From the NCBI RefSeq assembly GCF_020541325.1, contig NZ_CP047399.1, positions 744,001 to 808,000 of the forward strand: DNA of 64,000 nt. Direction: 5' to 3'. The stretch comes from Candidatus Vallotia laricis. Lineage in GTDB: Bacteria; Pseudomonadota; Gammaproteobacteria; Burkholderiales; Burkholderiaceae. Positions 59,735 through 64,000 of the stretch are shown piece by piece; positions within the stretch are counted from its first letter, which is position 1; every line of letters begins with the position of its first letter. The translations under genes and the position numbers were made by a program. The notes beneath the pieces were generated by a model that was not told where the DNA came from, searched no databases, and saw only the letters and a list, made by a program, of their open reading frames with translations.

Positions 59735-60327
59735 TAATAGTCGACTCCCCAGTCAACCATAACGTAACGGGTCAGCAGATCGATTTTTTTTACGTAAGTA
59801 TCAACAAATGGAATTAGCCGCTCTGCCTTCGTGATGAGCCCATTGCGCTCTACCTTGTCATATTCTACACATAGGATTGTATGTGCACCATTATCAAGCA
59901 GGTTCACGACATGACCAAGCACGTTACTAGACATAGTAAGTACTACTAAACCAATCAAATCAACCCAATAGTATTCGTCACTCCCCAGCACTGGAAAATC
60001 TGAACGACGCACATACACTGTTGAGCCGCACACCGCAAGTGCCTGATCTCGATTTGAATATCCAGCGAGTTGTGCCACTGTAATGGTGCCATGTTTCTTG
60101 CTTGATAAAACTCGCTCGACACTATAGTTACCCCCCTTAAAAAGCCACCATGATTTAGTACTTAGTAGTGCACCACCACTAAGACCAACGCAGGCATATG
60201 GCATAATCTTTAACCAGCCTTTAACGCCGTAAGCATTAATGATCGCGCCAACTTCGATTACATCTTCTGGAAATAACTCCCCTTTATTAGGACTAGATTT
60301 AGACCAGGCCATACGCTCTCTTTTCAT
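59734..60327 (-). CDS. rimM: Ribosome maturation factor RimM
   Basis: Assists 30S head assembly by binding S19. The N-terminal RimM domain begins [20 protein letters not shown]; the C-terminal PRC-barrel has [13 protein letters not shown] and [19 protein letters not shown], ending [19 protein letters not shown]. The start is uncertain: ATG 60327 (197 residues) is listed, ATG 60312 has a better GAGAG upstream, and the frame opens at a TTG 60360. A run of six C occurs within it near 60.13 kb. Confidence 0.92.
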   Translation of the reverse strand: MKRERMAWSKSSPNKGELFPEDVIEVGAIINAYGVKGWLKIMPYACVGLSGGALLSTKSWWLFKGGNYSVERVLSSKKHGTITVAQLAGYSNRDQALAVCGSTVYVRRSDFPVLGSDEYYWVDLIGLVVLTMSSNVLGHVVNLLDNGAHTILCVEYDKVERNGLITKAERLIPFVDTYVKKIDLLTRYVMVDWGVDY

Positions 60328-60491
60328 CAAATTGCGCACAGAATAGCTAAACAGATACAAGTCTGCTTAATAGTACGTGGACTGAGATTTATCTGCACCT
60401 TGATTATTTTACAGATTGCATACCGCGGTCTAGTAGATATAGAAATTTTATACGCGGAAAATCTGGATAGATTGCATTTAAAATGCTAAGC

Positions 60492-60740
60492 CTAAAGTTT
60501 TATAACTTGTGCTTTCTTAACTAATCGGGCTACGGTCATTGACAGCTGTGCGCCAACACCTTGCCAATATATCAAGCGATCTTGTGCAATATGCAAGGTT
60601 TTTCCTTGTAGTGGAAGTGGATTATAAAAACCAATGCGCTCAATAAAGCGACCATCGCGACGATTACGAGAGTCAGTTGCAACGATATTATAAAATGGGC
60701 GCTTTTTCGAGCCGCCACGAGCAAAGCGGATAATGACCAT
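60492..60740 (-). CDS. rpsP: Ribosomal protein bS16
   Basis: Small-subunit protein, first gene of the rpsP-rimM-trmD-rplS operon. Recognised by [39 protein letters not shown] and [19 protein letters not shown]. Length 82 is normal. A perfect -10-like TATAAT lies on the minus strand at 60799-60804, 59 bp before the ATG, with no good -35. Confidence 0.97.
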   Translation of the reverse strand: MVIIRFARGGSKKRPFYNIVATDSRNRRDGRFIERIGFYNPLPLQGKTLHIAQDRLIYWQGVGAQLSMTVARLVKKAQVIKL

Positions 60741-62326
60741 GATATGTTTTACCTAATGACACGTAGGAAGACCTAAATTTTGAATTTAGAGAAAAGTGAT
60801 TATACTTGAAAGAGCAACGGAATACTTGGACTTACGTGGATTGCCCAGCGCCGCGCATCTATTAAGTAAAATCTAGATTCTGGTAGGACCGTGTTGCCGG
60901 GTAATATCATAGTCAATGTTTAGCAGTATTATAGTAACCTACTGCTATAAAAGCACAGCTTAACTTAGGGAGATTTTTACTTAAACTTAGTACTCTATAT
61001 ATAATAGAACTTAAGCTTATATCTTTAGTCCATGGATTAATGCGAGTTGTTTTATTGTTTTTAAAACAATTCAGGGCTAAGTACTATATATAATAAGCGT
61101 GTTAAAGCAGCCTCTAGGGAAACTACGGACTGAGTAGTAAGGCCTCATAATTCTTAATAGTCGAGCACCTCGCTAGTAAGTGCTTTAAAAAAAGCTAATC
61201 TCCTAAAGATTTCGTATTCTGTAATACTATGTAAACTACCGCCTTTATGCTCTAGTACGAGCTAGATAAGAAACGGGTATTTTCGTTGAACTCACATAGT
61301 TCAGCTCATGATGAATACACTTAGTCATAGCAATCGGCAATTATCCTACTGCACTTTCATGGGGTCTTAATAGTGTGAATTATTAGCCGCGCTGGATTTA
61401 GAAAAATTCTTTATTGTCATGCGATCATAAATCTGTAGTAGACTTAGCATATTAGGATTCATCTTCTATCTTCTTGAAAAGAAGATGTGTAATTCTCTTT
61501 ATATCCTTATACTCTGAGAGTACTTGAGTCTAATAATTAATAGTATTAAAATAAATCTCAGATAAATCAAAGCATTGTATGTCTTATCCGTTTTTTTGGA
61601 GTAGCGTAATCCACTTTAAATACTATCACCATCTAATCTAGCTAGGCATACTACAAGATCATTTTAGTGGAGAGTACGTTAGGTGGTGTACCCATAAGAA
61701 AGCTAATGTCACTGGGTTTGTCATACTACCTACGCTGTATACGATGCCTCACATATATAGTCATAAAATATTATGGCTAGGATACATGGGGTACAAATAC
61801 CAAACTGCAATAATATTCAGCGGCGAATCGATTCAACTTGTCCGAGAACTGATATTAGTATATATGCCAGCTAGCCTTATTAAGTCAAGTTTTGACCCTA
61901 TTTAAAGTTATTCAGTCACGATGCCAATCCACACATTCCAAATGTGTGTCAATAATCCATATTAAGCCACCTCAACATAGTTCATCAAGATTTTAGAGCA
62001 GCTTTTTCTCCTAAAATCTAGCACACCGATTACTAATCAGATAATTAGTTTTTATCTTCCCTAACACCGCTCGGTCAGGCTACGTTTAGCTAAATAAATC
62101 ACACAGATCATAAGCATAGCTGGGCTAGATTATCTTTATTAATAGCGCTCCATAATCTAGGCCATGAATCTCTCTTAGATTGCTTTTTCCGAGGGGGGGG
62201 CAAGTAGTGTGCAAGTAGCAACCACATACTTACCACTTAACACAATTAAGGCGTAATTTGGATATATAGTTATATCCATACAATATAAAACCATGAGATA
62301 GTATATTTTTTTTACTATTACAAGTG
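60741..62326. other. Gene-free spacer between rpsP and etfA
   Basis: 1.59 kb without a gene. Small inverted repeats: 61468-61486 (8 bp, GAA loop), 61930-61948 (8 bp) and 62259-62278 (8 bp, 49 bp after the etfA stop). A run of eight G lies at 62193-62200. The rpsP promoter should be at its left end. Confidence 0.65.
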
Positions 62327-63295
62327 TTATTTTTTTTGGTAAACGTGCAGTGCGTTAACTAGTTCCGGGATAAGCATAAATAAATCGCCCACAAGACCAT
62401 AGTCGGCAACGTCAAAAATTGGTGCCTCTGGATCTTTGTTGATTGCTACGATAACCTTGCTATCTTTCATTCCAGCTACATGCTGGATCGCACCGGAAAT
62501 CCCGATAGCGATGTACAATTGTGGCGCAACAATCTTTCCACTTTGTCCAATCTGATAGTCATTGGGCGCGTATCCTTCTTCGACTGCTGCTCGTGAAGCG
62601 CCCAGCGCAGCTCCTAGCTTGTCGGCTAGTGGCCCTAGCATATGCGCATAATTCTTTTTGCTGCCCAGCCCTCGTCCGCCCGATACAATTACCCGTGCGC
62701 TGGTTAATTCAGGACGATTTAACTTTCTTAGGTTACGGCTTACGAAGCTTACACTAGGTACTGCTGCCGCAGCTTTAATCACTTGTATAGGCGTGCTACC
62801 GCCATCGGCAGAAACCGGATTAAATGCCGTGCCTCGTATAGTAATAACCTTAATCGAATCTACTGATTGCACAGTTGCGATAGCATTTCCGGCATAAATC
62901 GGTCGCTCGAAAATATCTGTTCTTATTATTGCCGTAATATCACTTATTTGCGCGACGTCTAACTTAGCGGCAAGACGAGGTGCTATATTCTTTCCGTATG
63001 TAGTTGCAGGCAGCACGATATGTGTATACTGACGCGCAATCGAGAGCACTGTTGCCTCGATATTCTCCGCCAATCCTTCACACAACTGCGGAGCATCAGC
63101 TAGAAGTGTCTTCGCTACCCCAGCTATGTTAGCTACGGTAGCGGCCACAGCTCCTGCCCTATACCCAGCCACTAGTACGTGGACTTCGCCGCCCAATTTC
63201 TGGGCGGCCGCTACTGTGTTTAATGTTATGGCCTTGAGAGCTATGTTGTCGTGTTCTGCAATAACTAGTATTGTCACATCTACCTCTTTGCGCAT
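62327..63295 (-). CDS. etfA: Electron transfer flavoprotein alpha subunit
   Basis: With EtfB it carries electrons from acyl-CoA and other dehydrogenases to the quinone pool. The N-terminal domain begins [10 protein letters not shown]; the FAD domain has [30 protein letters not shown] and [18 protein letters not shown]. Length 322 is slightly above the usual ~311. It starts 6 bp after the etfB stop. The C-terminus is encoded over a run of eight As, which keeps frame. Confidence 0.96.
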   Translation of the reverse strand: MRKEVDVTILVIAEHDNIALKAITLNTVAAAQKLGGEVHVLVAGYRAGAVAATVANIAGVAKTLLADAPQLCEGLAENIEATVLSIARQYTHIVLPATTYGKNIAPRLAAKLDVAQISDITAIIRTDIFERPIYAGNAIATVQSVDSIKVITIRGTAFNPVSADGGSTPIQVIKAAAAVPSVSFVSRNLRKLNRPELTSARVIVSGGRGLGSKKNYAHMLGPLADKLGAALGASRAAVEEGYAPNDYQIGQSGKIVAPQLYIAIGISGAIQHVAGMKDSKVIVAINKDPEAPIFDVADYGLVGDLFMLIPELVNALHVYQKK

Positions 63296-63301
63296 TGAGC
63301 A

Positions 63302-64000
63302 TTAGAGTACTTTTGCTTCACTCCTAAGCTTTTCGACCAGTGTAGAGATATCTGGTATTTTTATACCCATACTGCGCTTATGTGGCTCGGCCACTTTTAG
63401 TGTTTTAAGACGCGGCTCTACTTTTACCCCTAAGGTTTGCGGTGTTACGCGCTCTAGTGGTTTTTTCTTTGCCTTTATAATGTTGGGCAATGTTATATAA
63501 CGTGGTTCATTAAGTCGAAGATCGGTGGTTACCACCGCCGGCAGCTTTAATAAGAGCGTCTCCGTTCCGTCGTCTACTTCACGGGTCACCGTAGCAAAAC
63601 CAGCCTCAACTGTTACCTTCGAAGCAAACGTAGCCTGTGACCATCCAGCTAGCGCAGCTAGCATTTGCCCAGTCTGATTTGAATCATCATCAATTGCTTG
63701 TTTTCCAAGGATCACGAGCTGAGGTCGCTCCCGTGTGATAAGCACGTTAAGCAATTTGGCAACCGCCAAAGGCTGCAGCTCCTCCTGGGTTTCGATGAGG
63801 ATTGCTCGATCTGCACCGATCGCTAGCGCAGTACGTAACGTCTCTTGACATGCGAGCACCCCAGCAGATACAACGACTATTTCCCTAGTCATACCTGATT
63901 CTTTTAATCGTACCGCTTCTTCTACGGCAATTTCGTCGAACGGGTTCATCGACATCTTCACGTTTTTTATATCCACGCCCGTGCCGTCCGACTTCACGCG
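63302..64000 (-). CDS. etfB: Electron transfer flavoprotein beta subunit (5' end outside the window)
   Basis: Partner of EtfA that binds AMP and docks dehydrogenases. The frame is open to the right edge; 232 residues are inside, and about 18 N-terminal residues lie outside judging from relatives. Visible: [57 protein letters not shown] and the recognition-loop region [19 protein letters not shown]. No damage seen. Confidence 0.96.
   Translation of the reverse strand, partial: RVKSDGTGVDIKNVKMSMNPFDEIAVEEAVRLKESGMTREIVVVSAGVLACQETLRTALAIGADRAILIETQEELQPLAVAKLLNVLITRERPQLVILGKQAIDDDSNQTGQMLAALAGWSQATFASKVTVEAGFATVTREVDDGTETLLLKLPAVVTTDLRLNEPRYITLPNIIKAKKKPLERVTPQTLGVKVEPRLKTLKVAEPHKRSMGIKIPDISTLVEKLRSEAKVL

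Overview
The window looks like part of the chromosome of a host-restricted betaproteobacterium of the Burkholderiaceae. The basis is gene content and order as I remember them from free-living Burkholderia: carA-carB; mltD-gloB-methyltransferase-rnhA-dnaQ; pgsA-tRNA-Gly-tRNA-Cys; earP-efp; nagZ-pdxJ-recO-era-rnc-lepB-lepA; mucD-(rseB)-rpoE-fabF-acpP-fabG-fabD-fabH-plsX-rpmF; gph-rluC/rne; rmuC-pncB/fdxA; thyA-folA/pmbA; rsgA; rpsP-rimM-trmD-rplS; etfA-etfB. The blocks keep the ancestral order, but about one third of the DNA is AT-rich spacer without genes, and genes expected between the survivors are missing. That is the picture of a reduced endosymbiont genome still eroding, in the style of insect or fungal Burkholderiaceae symbionts. 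The species-level assignment is inference.

Layout. 1-8.5 kb: carB (cut by the left edge), carA, mltD with an 18-bp tandem repeat at its 3' end, gloB, a methyltransferase, rnhA, dnaQ, then tRNA-Val. 8.8-11.1 kb: spacer. 11.1-13.8 kb: a GT4 glycosyltransferase, tRNA-Cys, tRNA-Gly, pgsA. 13.8-16 kb: a uvrC-sized empty stretch with three long hairpins. 16-18 kb: earP-efp. 18.8-26.6 kb: nagZ, pdxJ, recO, era, rnc, lepB, lepA. 26.8-30.3 kb: mucD, a fossil of rseB, a decayed stretch where rseA should be, and rpoE. 30.6-36.6 kb: the fatty-acid cluster and rpmF. 37-44.4 kb: maf, gph, rluC, rne. 45.8-49.8 kb: rmuC, pncB, fdxA, tRNA-Asn. 51.8-57.7 kb: thyA, folA, pmbA, orn, rsgA. 58.4-60.7 kb: rplS, trmD, rimM, rpsP. 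62.3-64 kb: etfA, etfB (cut by the right edge). I support 45 protein genes, 4 tRNAs and three gene fossils of decreasing certainty (rseB, DUF177, M48 peptidase).

Function. The survivors serve core tasks: carbamoyl phosphate for arginine and pyrimidines, type II fatty acid synthesis, phosphatidylglycerol, peptidoglycan turnover, ribosome and tRNA maturation, RNA decay, thymidylate and folate, NAD salvage, PLP, protein export and quality control, and electron-transfer flavoprotein. No transposase, phage, CRISPR or toxin gene was seen.

The most unusual signal is structural. Many spacers carry long, almost always perfect inverted repeats (15-26 bp arms, loops of 1-12 nt), mostly without a U-tract and with no sequence in common. 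Many sit just after a gene, and others stand alone in eroded DNA. Their perfection inside decaying sequence suggests selection or arm-to-arm correction.
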